From Odontocerum albicorne (taxonomy: Eukaryota > Arthropoda > Insecta > Trichoptera > Odontoceridae): a DNA stretch of 64,000 bases. Of this stretch, positions 10,807 through 21,779 are shown piece by piece. The translations under genes and the position numbers were made by a program. A model generated the notes under the pieces. It was not told where the DNA came from. It did not search any database and worked only from the letters and a program-made list of their open reading frames with translations. Each line of letters opens with the position of its first letter. The stretch's first letter is position 1. The stretch is taken from assembly GCA_949825065.1 (NCBI GenBank), contig OX463856.1:17134095-17198094 (forward strand). The letters run 5' to 3'.

Positions 10807-11353
10807 TGGAGAGCTTATTGTTTACGTTTTTTCCGATACATATTCACTTATTTTTATTTTTTATTTATTTTACAAATGACAAGAAATATACATAATTTGC
10901 GAAAAAAACAACAGATAATTTAATTTGGACACACAATTTTAATGGAGAGCTTACTGTTTACGTTTTTTCCGATACATATTCACTTATTTTTATTTTTTAT
11001 TTATTTTACAAATGACAAGAAATATACATAATTTGCGAAAAAAACAACACATAATTTAATTTGGACACACAATTTTAATGGAGAGCTTACTGTTTACGTT
11101 TTTTCCGATACATATTCACTTATTTTTATTTTTTATTTATTTTACAAATGACAAGAAATATACATAATTTGCGAAAAAAACAACAGATAATTTAATTTGG
11201 ACACACAATTTTAATGGAGAGCTTACTGTTTACGTTTTTTTTCGATACATATTCACTTATTTTTATTTTTTATTTATTTTACAAATGACAAGAAATATAC
11301 ATAATTTGCAAAAAAAAAACAACAGATAATTTAAAATGAACACACAATTTTAA
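10807..11353. repeat. 136-bp tandem array, four units
   Basis: Units starting tggagagctta at 10807, 10943, 11079 and 11215 have an exact 136-bp period for the first three steps; the last unit is 139 bp long. They are nearly identical, so the amplification is recent. Each unit contains tgacaagaaatatacataat and the atttggacacacaatttt that belongs to repeat family R-E, so the array arose inside an R-E copy. Confidence 0.92.
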
Positions 11354-11445
11354 TGGATCTGGGTTTGCTGCCTTTCATTTGTCATATTCCCAGTAAACTA
11401 GGCTTTTGCCTGTATCTCACTGAGAACATATAGCATGATGATTAT
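11354..11445 (-). mobile_element. Repeat family R-E, copy 2, unamplified part
   Basis: The sequence ggatctgggtttgctgcctt and the following cctgtatctcactga match the R-E copies at 9660 and 39830. With the tandem array to its left it makes up one R-E insertion. Confidence 0.65.
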
Positions 11446-11596
11446 TATAATTATTTAATTTATAAATTAGGTACAGTAATAGATAAACTATAATAATTTG
11501 CTGTAAAAAGTTATGTGAAATTGGTATTTTTTTCTCTCTCAAAATATTTTTATCTGCTGAACTCACCTTTCTTCTTCCTGCGTTTATATTATAGAT

Positions 11597-11640
11597 CAGG
11601 GCTGGCCAACCTTTTTGGGCCGCATGCTAAAACCGGTATA
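11597..11640 (+). mobile_element. hAT-like terminal inverted repeat
   Basis: CAGGGCTGGCCAACCTTTTT (11597-11616), followed by gggccgc, is a typical hAT superfamily end. The partner end was not seen nearby, so this is a truncated insertion or a MITE fragment. Confidence 0.5.
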
Positions 11641-11854
11641 GTTATATCAAAATTTGAATGCCCAAAAACTAGGTAACGTATTTCAATTTGTCCTTACAAA
11701 GCGCTGTGTTGTATTTTTTCGCGACCATATTATTATCATTCCAAAAGCACTATGTCGAGTATACCCTCGGCTTATTAATAGGCTACTATGAGGCTCCATT
11801 AAAATATATTTTAGGTATACTCGATTTAACTAACCCTTAATCATAGAGGAAAAA

Positions 11855-11935
11855 ATGTGACACCACCGGTAATCGAACCTGTGACCCTAGGTTCGTGAGC
11901 TAAACGACTTAACCACTGAACGGTGACGCCCGACA
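11855..11935 (-). mobile_element. tRNA-like SINE head, second type
   Basis: On the minus strand an A-box-like TTCAGTGGTTAAG and a B box GGTTCGATTACC are spaced as in a tRNA. The 5' and 3' ends do not pair as an acceptor stem, so I call it a SINE head or tRNA pseudogene. It differs from S1. Confidence 0.5.
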
Positions 11936-12167
11936 AATTCTCATATTGATTTTTTGAATTAAATTTAAATGCAAATCATATTCTTTGAGTGTTAGTACCT
12001 AAATTAATAAATATAAGTTTTATTTTGGATACTTAATACACGTTGAAAATAAATATGTACCGATGTAATGTTTTCTTTTTTATTTTTGTCTATATATTAT
12101 GATATATGATATTATATTCCTCTCACTGTAGGTAACATTTAAATAAGATTTTTGTATTTTGATAAAA

Positions 12168-12400
12168 TTCAGGAGTCCGACAAGGTTGTATTTTTTCACC
12201 TATGTTATTCAATCTGTACTCTGATATAGTTTTTAAGGAAGCACTATATAACTTGAATCTGGGGGTCAAAGTGAATGGTGTATGCGTCAATAACATCAGG
12301 TACGCAGATGATACAGTTGTTCTTGCAGACAGTATTGACGACTTTTAAACGCTTATAGATAGAATTAATGAAGCCGGTGTGATGCGCTTTTAAATGCGTT
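12168..12400 (+). pseudogene. LINE reverse transcriptase palm fragment
   Basis: The frame reads SGVRQGCIFSPMLFNLYSD (motif B region), then GVKVNGVCVNNIRYADDTV with the catalytic YADD, and runs to a stop after DSIDDF. This is the core of a non-LTR reverse transcriptase, about 60 residues long, distinct in sequence from the fragment at 1-421. The 5' and 3' parts are lost. A single in-frame stop and loss of flanks make it a relic. Confidence 0.88.
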
Positions 12401-12857
12401 AAATGCGCTTTTTAATATTTTTCTCTATTTTACCATCTCTCGAAAACATGATTCCTTTCTAGGAAAAACTACAATTTGTTCTGTTGTGATTTATTTTTAA
12501 TGTTGCTTAATTTAAAACTGAAATTACTAAATAACTAACTGATTTCCAATTAAAGTAGTACCAATCTAATTAAACTTAACAAGGCATGATGAATACACTA
12601 TATGGAGAAAGTTAGAAATTCGGTGAAATAGCGATGGGATTTGTAAATAAAAGGCACGGATATTACCCATCAATAAAGATAATTGAGAAATAAAACCAAT
12701 AATCACTATAGAAGGCTGTATAAATAGAATAAAAGGAAATTAATGTCTATAATAAGGAGAAAAAAGGATTTGTACTAACACCTAATCATCGTTGGGAAGA
12801 AAATAAATAAATGGTAAGTAATTTTTTACTGTCTTATACTTTTGTTGTAAACAGTAC
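12401..12857. other. AT-rich stretch with no gene
   Basis: No motif recognised. It contains a small repeat of gatgcgctttttaa type at 12380-12415. Confidence 0.5.
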
Positions 12858-13018
12858 ACCCTGATAGATTTATTTTCATGCGGTAATATCTTCTAACCGA
12901 GCAGACAGATATTGAAAATAAATTGTTACACTGTTAAGGTATTTGGGTACTAACGGGAATCGAATTATCAATCTTTGGGTTTGAAACAGACGTCTTAGCG
13001 TCTAAGTCACGAAGTACG
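12858..13018 (-). mobile_element. SINE S1, minus-strand copy with tail
   Basis: The minus strand shows a tRNA-like head (gacttagacgctaagacg, B box ATTCGATTCCC) at 12944-13018, then the S1 tail in diverged form at 12860-12910 (ctgctcggttagaagatatt, then accgcatgaaaataa). Head and tail in the right order and spacing make this a full-length but old S1 copy. Confidence 0.65.
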
Positions 13019-13060
13019 TGAAATTCTTCGAAAGTATTTCATTGCTTTAATAATATAATG

Positions 13061-13165
13061 ACGACATCCGTGGTATTGTTGGTAAAGTGCTGGTCTAGCA
13101 ATTGAGGATTTTGAGTTCGATTTCCAACGGTACCAAAAAAGTGTGTCTGTCTGGTTATAGAATTT
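13061..13165 (+). mobile_element. SINE S1, copy
   Basis: The head acgacatccgtggtattgtt with ggtaaagtgc and the B box agttcgatttcc match the 4058 copy; the body ends at tctgtctggttata. It is in opposite orientation to, and 40 bp from, the preceding S1 copy. Confidence 0.7.
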
Positions 13166-13430
13166 ATCTAGCAAACAATACTTGCATGCGCTAGACGTAT
13201 TCGAGTGTTATTACATGTCTACGTACAATAGTATTTTCAAAACATGCTAAGGTAAAATGTGTGCTACTTGCCTACTCCAGAGGTTTTTAACTCAAAAACT
13301 CGATTACAAAGGCTGATAACTATAACGTCTCTCAGCCTTGCTCTTTAACACATCTAGGTCGTCAGCTATATTAACCTTTCTCGCGCTGAGAAGAATAAGT
13401 AGGGTTACGATGTATGGCATACTTCCGAAT

Positions 13431-13690
13431 AAAATGATCGATGATGAATGTAAACTTAAGGACTGATGTATTTAGCAAGATGGTAGTGGACACTCCTAGA
13501 TGGTTTGAACATGTTAAACAGATAAGAAAAATACTTCTGACAAAAAAATCTTTATGAATGTGATTGTTGTAGAAAAACTTGATGCACGAATGGTTTAAAC
13601 AAGGGAATTTTATTTTGAAAGAATAAAATATTAGAAAAGTAGAAGGATTAATATAGTATGGGGGAAACGTGTATCGATTGATAAAAATTA
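13431..13690 (+). mobile_element. LINE family L-A remnant, weak
   Basis: A frame with WFEHVKQIRKILLTKKS (about 13500-13552) corresponds to the WFGHVERM motif of L-A. Flanking sequence is eroded. Confidence 0.5.
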
Positions 13691-13855
13691 CATTCTGTCT
13701 TTTCTGAATACCTCGATAGGAAAATCATCTTACGGTTTGTATTTATGATATTATGTCAAATAAGTTATCAATGAAATATAATACAATATAAACTCGTTTG
13801 TGTAGAAAACATTTTTTTTTATCATTAAATTCATTCGAATTTTTAGTCGTTTTTA

Positions 13856-15150
13856 CAGGGTCTTTCAATAAGGACGCTCAATTTTTAAATGTAAATAAAA
13901 CAAATTGTGTGTGAGATATTCATGAAAAACAATTATTTGAAAGAATATTTTTTGGCGTTAAGTATGGAATATAACGTCGTTCAAGTGTTCGCCGCGGCTT
14001 TGCTTGGTGGCACGTATTCGGGGGGTCCAATTTTCGATGACTATCGCATAAATCTGGCTGGATTCGCTGGATGGCGTTCGTTATGTTGGCTTTGAGGGCA
14101 TCAATTGTTTGCGGTTTATACACATAGATCTGCGATTTAAGATAGCCCCAAAGCGAGAAGTCCAAAGGCGTGAAATCGCACGATCTCGGTGGCCAGTTCA
14201 CGTTGCTGCCGCGCGAGATAACCATGCCTTCAAATCGCTCATGTAGAATATCCATCGTGGCGTGCGCTGTGTGGCACGTAGCGCCGTCCTGTTGAAACCA
14301 CATATCATCGGTATCCATATCATCCAGTTTAGGCCCCAAGAAGTGACTTATCATCGATCTGTAGCGCTCGCTGTTGACGGTTATGGCAATGCCAGTTTCG
14401 TTTTGGAAGAAGTACGGACCGATGATTCCGACAGACCGAAATCCGCACCAAACAGTGACTTTCTTGGGATGCATTTGGTGCTGGTGTATATTGTGTGGAT
14501 TGGTATCGTCTCAAATCCAACAATTTTGCTTGTTCACACATCCATTCATCCAAAAATGGGCCTCGTCGCTAAAGATGATTTTGGGTCAACTTCCAACTGC
14601 TCCAGAGCCCAATCAGCGAACACATGGCGTTGTTTATGGTCATTTACCTTAAGTTCCTGGGTCATTTAGATTTTATACGACGCTTCTGATTCTTACGACG
14701 AATCCTGACGCAAAACTTGCCAAGTTGAAGTCGCAGAAAGGCAAAGTTCTTGTGAACGACGAGAAATGGACTGCCTCGGGTTTTCCCGTACACTCTCACG
14801 TACAGCAGCGATGTTTTCAGCAGGCCTTTGCGTTTCGGTGACGTACGGGTGTTGGCTGATTATTTATTGAACCGGTTGACCCGAATTTGGTCACCAAACG
14901 TCGAATAGTCGACTCGGCAGGATGGTTGCGGCGAGGATAAAAATCACGTAATGCACGGAACATTTCACGAACGGAGCACTGATTTTGAAAATAAAATTTG
15001 ATAATTAGCACACGTTGTTCAACGCTATTACCTTCCATAAAAATTTGCCATACACTATTAAACAATTCACAACAGATTTGACAGGTATTGCTTAAAGAAC
15101 ATGGCCGCTATAACCTAACAAATTTGGAGCTTCCCTATTGAAAACCCCCG
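13856..15150 (-). mobile_element. Mariner-like element with both terminal repeats (DD41D type)
   Basis: The left end cagggtctttcaataaggac (13856-13875) is matched in inverse by the right end, where the minus strand begins cgggggttttcaataggga (15150-15132). About 22 of the first 28 positions agree and both ends abut TA, the target site of the Tc1/mariner superfamily. The element is 1,295 bp, a usual length for one-gene mariner-like transposons, and encodes one transposase on the minus strand. Confidence 0.88.
13920..15065 (-). pseudogene. Tc1/mariner-like transposase (DD41D), frameshifted
   Basis: The gene would cut and rejoin the surrounding element. The N-terminal part (15065-14817) starts MFNSVWQIFMEGNSVEQRVL and holds the helix-turn-helix with ESTIRRLVTKFGSTGSI. 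After a frame change the middle reads KQRHVFADWALEQLEVDP, then in another frame IIFSDEAHFWMNG with the first catalytic Asp. The last 184-residue frame (14474-13920) holds WFQQDGATCHTAHATMD with the second Asp and PPRSCDFTPLDFSLWGYLKS. If the third Asp is the one in PLDF, 41 residues separate the last pair, hence DD41D; if it is CDF, the gap is 36. At least two frameshifts and one stop kill it, yet catalytic residues survive, so decay is fairly recent. Confidence 0.88.
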
Positions 15151-15480
15151 TATAATGCTTTTAATAGTGTATTTTTATTTCAAAATAGTTAAGGGTTAAG
15201 TTTCTTCTTTAGAGAAAAATCACTTATTTCATTAATTAGAAAACAAACTCGTACAATAAAGTAGTTATCTTCCTGAATCCTTGTTAACAGGGGCAAAGTC
15301 AATGTTGTCTTCCAGTCATGCTCATTAAAATGTCCGCATCACAAATTTGGACATATAAATGAGTACTTAACTAATGAATCCGTGACCATATGTGTTACAT
15401 AGATCAATAATTTTCATTAAGTATTATGTGGAAACATTGTAAAATTGTTAATCGTTGCATTAATATTATTGTATTGTAAT
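15151..15480. other. AT-rich stretch with no gene
   Basis: Nothing recognised. Confidence 0.5.
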
Positions 15481-15990
15481 AAAACGTCCCTTTGCGTGGT
15501 CCTTGCATTATCACTACATACGGTGAGACGGCCCCTGCGCACGATAAACGCGTGACTAGCGTTAAATTGGCGCAGAATGACGGCAAAAGCGGTCCGATCG
15601 AGGTGATTGCGATGGACTAAACATAAGGGACGCAAAATGAGCAAATATATTATCGTCTGACTACGGTCTATAGCCCACAGTCCCTCAGACGGTAGTGAAG
15701 TAAAGTAAATTGAGCTTGGAAAGCTCATGAAGTCTCGCACCACCGTCACTTTGTGCCCTCTTCACGGTCTCTATTGCGTCATCCCCTCCTCTAAACCGTC
15801 TTCATCATCGTCGCCATATTGAAAGCCCTCCTGCGGGGTGGAAGGCGGGGCCGCGCCCACCCGCAAGGATGAGGCGGGGCCTCCTCCGGCCTGCGGGGTG
15901 CAGCGGACTAGCGGGATGACGCTTGCCCAAAACGGCACCACCAGGGCCGCTGACATAATCGTTCGAACACCTTTGGAGATAGTCACCGTG
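15481..15990. repeat. GC-rich patch of unknown origin
   Basis: Base composition rises sharply, most of all at 15825-15930, where ctgcggggtg occurs twice (from 15831 and 15891). The minus strand has an open frame of 110 codons (15749-15417) and two overlapping frames of 71-74 codons across the richest part, but no known domain. It may be a foreign or recently inserted repeat, or the remains of an exon or promoter of a lost gene. Confidence 0.4.
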
Positions 15991-16364
15991 CCTAACTATG
16001 GTTGATACAAATGTAAAACAATGACTCATTGAGCGTAAAAAATCCTGATAAATTCATACACAAAATACTTAATATAAGTATACGCAGATAAATAACACAA
16101 TCATACATATGACACAACAGTGGAAAAGGTATTCCCTCAAATCACTGACACGAAGACCTACTGCGCAATAAAAAATTGCACAAGTATTAAAAACTGTTTA
16201 AAAATAAAAGAACGCGTATCTATCTATTATAGTCTGAAAAGTCATATTGTGTTTTTATTTCTACAAAGTTCTACCAGTTAACAAGGAATCTCTCTTCACT
16301 CAACTCTTCAGCGAGGCTCATTGAAGTCACTCCAAGGATTGAGCGGCAACCACCATTTCTTCTA
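15991..16364. other. AT-rich stretch with no gene
   Basis: Nothing recognised. Confidence 0.5.
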
Positions 16365-16515
16365 CAATATTTGTGCCGGTGCTTGCGGGTTCGATTCCCA
16401 TTGTAAAACCCATAATTTTATAAAGATATCGAGTCTGGCTTTCAACAAAGATCCCTTTAAGATCTTTAAGGTTGATCGGTCGATATTTCCACATGACAAT
16501 AAGTCTTCCAGGTTT
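16365..16515 (+). mobile_element. SINE S1, 5'-truncated copy
   Basis: The copy begins just before the B box (GGTTCGATTCCC at about 16388) and keeps the body and tail (gttgatcggtcgatatttcc, then acatgacaataagtcttcca), which match the tail at 4200-4240. The A box is lost. Confidence 0.75.
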
Positions 16516-16529
16516 TATTATTTCCAACA

Positions 16530-17290
16530 AAAATGTGATACAATTTAGTTCAATGTGCGCAAAATTATTTTAAGTAAAAACCAAAGATGTCGCATTAATT
16601 TGATTCGATAAATCGAGTGTGTTAAATTTCACAGTAAATTAATTTAACATACATTTCGTTTAACCCTAAATTGACACGTCGCTGTATGACACATTGGTTT
16701 AATGCAGTATTTATCAAATATGTATCGAATATGGACTGGTTAATAAGATGATGGATCGCTCCCTATGCTAAGAAGTGTGTTATACAAAACAGAAAATGGA
16801 GAGAGAAAACTCAGATTAATAACGTTGAAGGCAACTGACATCTGTAAAGTATACAGTATTTTCAAAGCACACAAATCGATAACATTTAGAAAATTGCCGT
16901 TATTTTTTTTAGGGTTAGGAATAAAGTATTTCAATTCTCAAAAATCTTATTATTTTTGTTACATAAGCACAAATCATCACAATATGTTCCTTTTGAGGTA
17001 AGCAAAGATAGTTCATCTCCACGATATTCTATCGATAAACACAGCTCTCGCCTCGCCATCTCGTATTTCGTCATAAATGCTCTCCTCTTTCACATATTTC
17101 GTATACTTTTCAACGAACATTTTAAACAGCGTTTAATTATGATCAAATTTACTTTGTTTATTCCACTAATACGATATTATGATCGTGACTCAAGTTTCGA
17201 GATCTTTGTCAGGCAAACAAAATGACTGATTGTCATTCCCTTTCGTTAGTTCTGAGGTAGTTCAAAATACCAATTCTGGACCTACACACC
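16530..17290. other. Stretch with no gene recognised
   Basis: Several overlapping open frames of 64-89 codons on both strands have AT-driven composition and no motifs. Confidence 0.45.
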
Positions 17291-17560
17291 CTTTCAGGGG
17301 ACATTTGATGATTCGTTGCTAAGAGCTCTTTTATTTTTATGTTGTCTCAAAAACTTCCACCCCTTTAACCACAGTGCGTCTCCAGTGGTCGCGCTCTTGT
17401 GGCGCTGTAACTCAGCTCTGGTTATGTACACGTCTAAAACCCAGGGATGATGCTGACTTGTATGGATCTTGTATGGAGGTTCTTGTTCAGATAAGGAATA
17501 GAAGTTACTGCAACCAAGTTGGCCAGGAGACAACATTGTATTCGGCTCCATTCATCAATG
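17291..17560. other. Unassigned less AT-rich segment
   Basis: An 85-codon frame on the minus strand (17551-17294, with AELQRHKSATTGDALWLKGW) covers it. I do not recognise a family; the composition differs from its flanks, so it is probably part of another repeat. Confidence 0.35.
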
Positions 17561-17699
17561 AACACTAAACAAAACACTAAAGTACATCTAAAGCTAAAAA
17601 TGTTAATATCACATATCGGAAGATCTAGAAAAGTGTCTTTGTAGTTTTTCTTCCCTTGGTAAGTTTTCTAATATTTTCTTACCAAATATGTTTTTCTAA

Positions 17700-17870
17700 A
17701 CGCTTTTCTAAAGAAAGTATAAAAAGTCGGAGAAATTGTAGTTGTATGGATGTGGAAGAGGTGAATTATGTGTATCGAGATAAGAAATCTAACGTTCTGT
17801 CCTATTTACCTACCCCAATAAGAAAACTGCGTAATGGTACGTATGTATGTATGTATATAATTAATGTTAA
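17700..17870 (+). mobile_element. LINE family L-A, 3' end
   Basis: The frame reads SIKSRRNCSCMDVEEVNYVY followed by RDKKSNVLSYLPTPIRKLRN and a run of gtatgtatgtatgta. These match the RACM.DVDEA..VCKDRK.W.SVLSAYP and MYVCMY segments of the L-A tail. The frame is open here, so this is one of the less eroded L-A ends. Confidence 0.7.
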
Positions 17871-18177
17871 AGTCAAAAACGAACTTTTAATTTACAAGTA
17901 TTGTTTAAGAATCATCGGAGATTAAATTTGCTTTGACCTTTAATCAAAATATAGAAACTGCCTCGTGTGTAAATATACCCTATCAATAAATTTGAATAAA
18001 ATAAAAATATAATTCGAATCAACCTTTGTAAATGTATTGTTATTTGATCAAATATTTTTCTTGCTTTCCATTCAGTTCAAACAAGCGGTAGGTTTACAAA
18101 ATACGATAAAAATTATAAATTCAACTCGAAAATATTTACAGAGTATAAACATTAAAAAAATATTATAAACGACATAC
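17871..18177. other. AT-rich stretch with no gene
   Basis: Nothing recognised. Confidence 0.5.
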
Positions 18178-18290
18178 ATACAACATCCGTGGCCCACTTG
18201 GTATGACGCTTATCCTCACATCAGGAAGTAGCGGGTTAATTTCCAGTTAGTACCCTATTTTTTTTTAAGTGTGGTTTCCCTTCAACACTC
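18178..18290 (+). mobile_element. SINE S1, degraded copy
   Basis: The head caacatccgtggcccacttg with ggtatgacgct matches the S1 A-box region. The B box has decayed to gcgggttaatttcc. A T run and gtgtggtt follow, as in other copies. Confidence 0.65.
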
Positions 18291-18629
18291 TTTTACATCT
18301 TAGTAATATATTATATTATATAACACTTAAGTTGAACACAGTATAACCTAGTTGATTTGTTGCAATGTGACATTCTTTTTCAAAGAACCAGAAATGTGTT
18401 TAAGAGGTTTTGAAATGAAAGTGAGACTGGAAACATTTTTAAAAACAAAATGGGTTTCAACGGAAATCTAGCCCGTGTTCCCCGGGATGTAACATGGAGT
18501 TAGGAGAATTTTCAGGAAATTAACATAAAAAATGTATCATATAATTTTAAGTTTTAGACATAAAAAATGAAGTATCTGCGACGTATAACTGGTAAAACGG
18601 TTATAAACAGAATAAGAAATTACTTCCAT

Positions 18630-18745
18630 GATGAAGTTAGTAAGACGACTTTCTTCCAGCCCAGAGGTTGCAGGTTCGATTCCTGTTGGTATCATATTTC
18701 AAAAAGGATTCCAATGTGGTTTTTACTTCAGACTGTTAAACCCTT
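18630..18745 (+). mobile_element. SINE S1, 5'-damaged copy
   Basis: agttagtaagacgactttct and the B box GGTTCGATTCCTG match S1, followed by aaaaaggattccaatgtgg of the body. The A box is eroded. Confidence 0.65.
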
Positions 18746-19455
18746 CCTTCGCTGTGATGTGTAACTAGTACACATTGTTTCTAAAAACTTGAATATCTCT
18801 ATAAATATAATAAATACTGGGTTCAGATTTTAGTTGTTCTCCCGTAATACATTTACGCATTGAATGAAAAAAAGAATATAAATAATAAATTAGCACTTAT
18901 CGGCCACATCACAGATATTTTGTGAAAATCGGGAATAAATTCACCAATACAATCAATCGTGTGCCAGTGTTTGACGAACGTAGGTATATTCATTCGAAAA
19001 AACCGCCATGGGTGAGGAAGCGACGCTATTCACGTCTCACTCTCACTCTACTTCGGTATATGGGAACTCAAGAAATAGAATCTCAATTCGCTCGCTTCTC
19101 TCACTTCAGTAGCTTTAGTGCATCTATTTGAGGTGGTCGCTTTGCCCGTTTCGTGAACGTCGGCTGATGTTTTTTTCTCTTCATGTTTTCAGCAATTAAA
19201 TTTCAATTATTATTACTTTTGACTTTAAATTCAATTAATTTAAGCGATTGGCTATGAATATTCTCATGTTTTCGATTTAAAATCGCTCATTTTTACATGT
19301 GTATTGAATACACAGCATCGGAACGTGCAGATTTTTGCAGAAGGGAAAGGTTAAACCTCCTTCTATTGTGTTAGAGGGGGTTACCTCACGGTATTCAATC
19401 TGACTTGTTGAACTGTACTAAATAATACAGAAATAATACACTTTATTTTACACAT
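18746..19455. other. Stretch with no gene recognised
   Basis: A less AT-rich patch at 18960-19160 opens a 69-codon frame without motifs. The rest is AT-rich. Confidence 0.45.
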
Positions 19456-19660
19456 TTTCCTTTGCAATTTATTCCACGCGACTGTGGAATAAACTAACAA
19501 AAAATATTAAATTTTCCCCGTAAATAACGTTCAAGAATGAATTGAAAAAGATACAACATTACTCAGAATACACTTTCATCCCATTACTCAGAATACACTT
19601 TCATCCTAATGTTTGTAAGTCTCCCTTCTCCATTCTTGAATGAATTAATTTACTCTAGTC
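19456..19660 (+). pseudogene. LINE polymerase C terminus, worn
   Basis: The frame reads FAIYSTRLWNKLTKNIKFSP, then TFKNELKKIQHYSEY, matching the conserved VRLWN.LP..IR..P....FK..LK tail of CR1/jockey-like non-LTR polymerases (compare 28480-28674). A 24-bp direct repeat (attactcagaatacactttc plus atcc) lies at 19557-19604. Confidence 0.6.
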
Positions 19661-19944
19661 CTTCCATTTTGGTTCCGATATTACGAGTACAATAGTATTT
19701 TTTTTACTCAAATTTGAATAAATATTTTTATTCAAAACCTATCATTGATTTATACTTGATATATTTAGGGTAATTTGTTTTTTAAATAGGCAATCCATCC
19801 AAACAAGGATAATTTGTGCCACAAAATTAGAGTCATTTTGTAATTATATGAGTCAAAATATTAAAACAATTTTTTTTAATAACAATTCTAGATAACTTAA
19901 AGTTTCAACTAACTAAGCTTAAAAAAATAAACAAGCTATCTATA

Positions 19945-20182
19945 TTGTAATTTATTTTTATCAAACACTGTTTACTCCACTTTTTTTGTGACGGTATAAC
20001 CCTACCGGTTTCAAGGCTTTCACCTCATCTTCAGGGGAGTGCAAACAAGACTGAAGATGAGGTGAAAGCCTTGAAACCGGTAGGGTTATACCGTCACAAA
20101 AAAGTGGAATAAACAGTGTTTGATAAAAATAAATTACAATGTCTTTAAACCTCCTCAACGTTAATGCCTTAACTATAAACAA
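19945..20182 (-). mobile_element. Foldback family A, copy A1, complete
   Basis: Two 90-bp arms (19944-20034 and 20051-20140) are almost perfect inverses around a 16-bp spacer. A one-sided extension of about 42 bp (tctttaaacctcctcaacg to ccttaactataaac) lies beyond the right arm; in the other copies this extension is on the left, so A1 is inverted. A 13-bp direct repeat with one mismatch (CAAGCTATCTATA at 19932-19944, CAATCTATCTATA at 20183-20195) flanks it. The inner arms contain ctgaagatga and gaaaccgg, the A1 version of the conserved CTGATGA..GAAAC motif. Confidence 0.88.
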
Positions 20183-20233
20183 CAATCTATCTATAAACGG
20201 AAAAGTTTCACGAAGAAATAAGAAAAGCAACAT

Positions 20234-20473
20234 TCATTGGACGTGGTAAAGATATGGCGTTTCGTAAACCAAATCTGTCTTGTAAAGGACAACCGAAAAA
20301 ACATGGCCTATAGTTTCATCATCCAGATTGCACTTCCAGTCAGGATTCTCCACAATGCCTATTCTGTAAAGGTGACTAGCCACCACGCAGTGGCCCGTCC
20401 GCAAATGACACATTGCAGACATTATTATTACATTAAACCTTGGTTTCAAAGGGATGTTGTTTTTTTTATGCAT
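20234..20473 (-). pseudogene. LINE polymerase C-terminal fragment
   Basis: The minus-strand frame has CHLRTGHCVVASHLYRIGI, then ENPDWKCNLDDETIGHVF. This is the LRTGH..L..HL.R..I..SP.C..C...ET..H..F pattern that follows the RNase H or polymerase region in jockey/R1-like non-LTR elements. Most of the expected Cys ligands are lost (WKCNLDD). The frame is open for 79 codons. It abuts the end of foldback A1. Confidence 0.75.
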
Positions 20474-21770
20474 CTTATTTTGTGATACATATGAATCACA
20501 AATAGTTAGCTCCTTTCAGAAGATGTTGATTCATTTTATTTTGTTTTTTAATGTCTAATGTGATTTGATTAGGACATTTAACTGTTGTTTGTTTTCTTCA
20601 ATTAACTTAGTTGCCAAATAAATGTTACTAACACGAGTCAAAAAAAAGTACGGTGAGACCAGGTTAAAAAATGTTCAACACTACTATGATCAGTTCTGTA
20701 ACTCAGGATAAGTCTTGAGTGCTTGTAGAAAATCTGTATAGACTGTGGATCGGCAGTTATTTTTACTTGTCAACAACTCAAACTCTTCCCCGATTCATCA
20801 CCCTTTGAAGACGAAATAACCTTCCCCCACACACATTTATCAGAATTTCAGACTGATCTTTCTTTGACGACACGTATAACCACTGATTTTAACTTTAATT
20901 GCAAGCTTTTGAGATTATCTGCCAATTTGCCTACGCTTGTATTTATTTCCGTACGTGTCTTCTACATTATGTGTTTGACGTGATTTAATAAGACAAACTT
21001 ATCAATTAGCAAATCCTTAATCAAATAGATATATCGTCAACTATAGGGCTCCTTAACCCTGGATTAAAACAATTGTCAAATTACAACCTTAAATTCACAG
21101 TTTTCATACACCGGTATACTCGTATATTGCCATGTCACAAACACCTCCCCTCTCTACGAGTTTCTCCAATTTACCTATCACAGTTAGATGAGAGCTACCA
21201 TCGTGACCACATCTTTTTAAATTGCGTACTTATAATACCGCAGATGTAAAAAATATGATAAATTAGTTATAATAATTTGATAAAACGCTAATTGAGAGCA
21301 CCTCACAGTCGTTGACAGTAATTCAATTATCCGTGCTAGCGAGGGGTTTATTTTTCAAGAATCCCTCCCCCCGTTAACATACACTTATATATCGAGGTGA
21401 TAGGAGGGAAACCAAATAATCGAATTGATTTTTTTTGCCCTGTCCATCTAACTAGGGAGAAATAACTGTTCTAAGGCAGACAATAATTATAAAGGGTTCT
21501 AAATATTGATACCAAAATGTAGTTCATTCTTCACGTTATTGTGATAGAATATATTTATTTCATCTATTTTTAAGTAATTTAATACAAATAAAGTATTAAT
21601 TGCTTATTTTGTTTTTAAAAAAATAAATAAAACGCTTTTTTTATTTTGTATTCATATCTGTTTCATTTGAGCTCAATACCGGTTTCAAAGAACCCCGTCT
21701 TACCTCGTTTTTGAAGATGAACTTAATTATGTCTAAAAAAAATTGTAATAGGTACAGGAAAGGGTGAGGA
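20474..21770. other. Stretch with no gene recognised
   Basis: AT-rich, with only short unremarkable frames on both strands. No repeat linking it to the rest of the window was noticed. Confidence 0.45.
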
Positions 21771-21779
21771 GTGTTGTGG

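Noticed and set aside
10807..11353. CRISPR-like regular repeat
   Set aside because: The units are directly adjacent without variable spacers, and the DNA is eukaryotic.
14262..14669. 135-codon plus-strand frame
   Set aside because: Antisense shadow of the mariner-like transposase on the minus strand.
19961..20233. 90-codon minus frame with EDEVKALKPVGLYRHKKSG
   Set aside because: It is a read-through of foldback A1; the same palindrome in other copies is not open.
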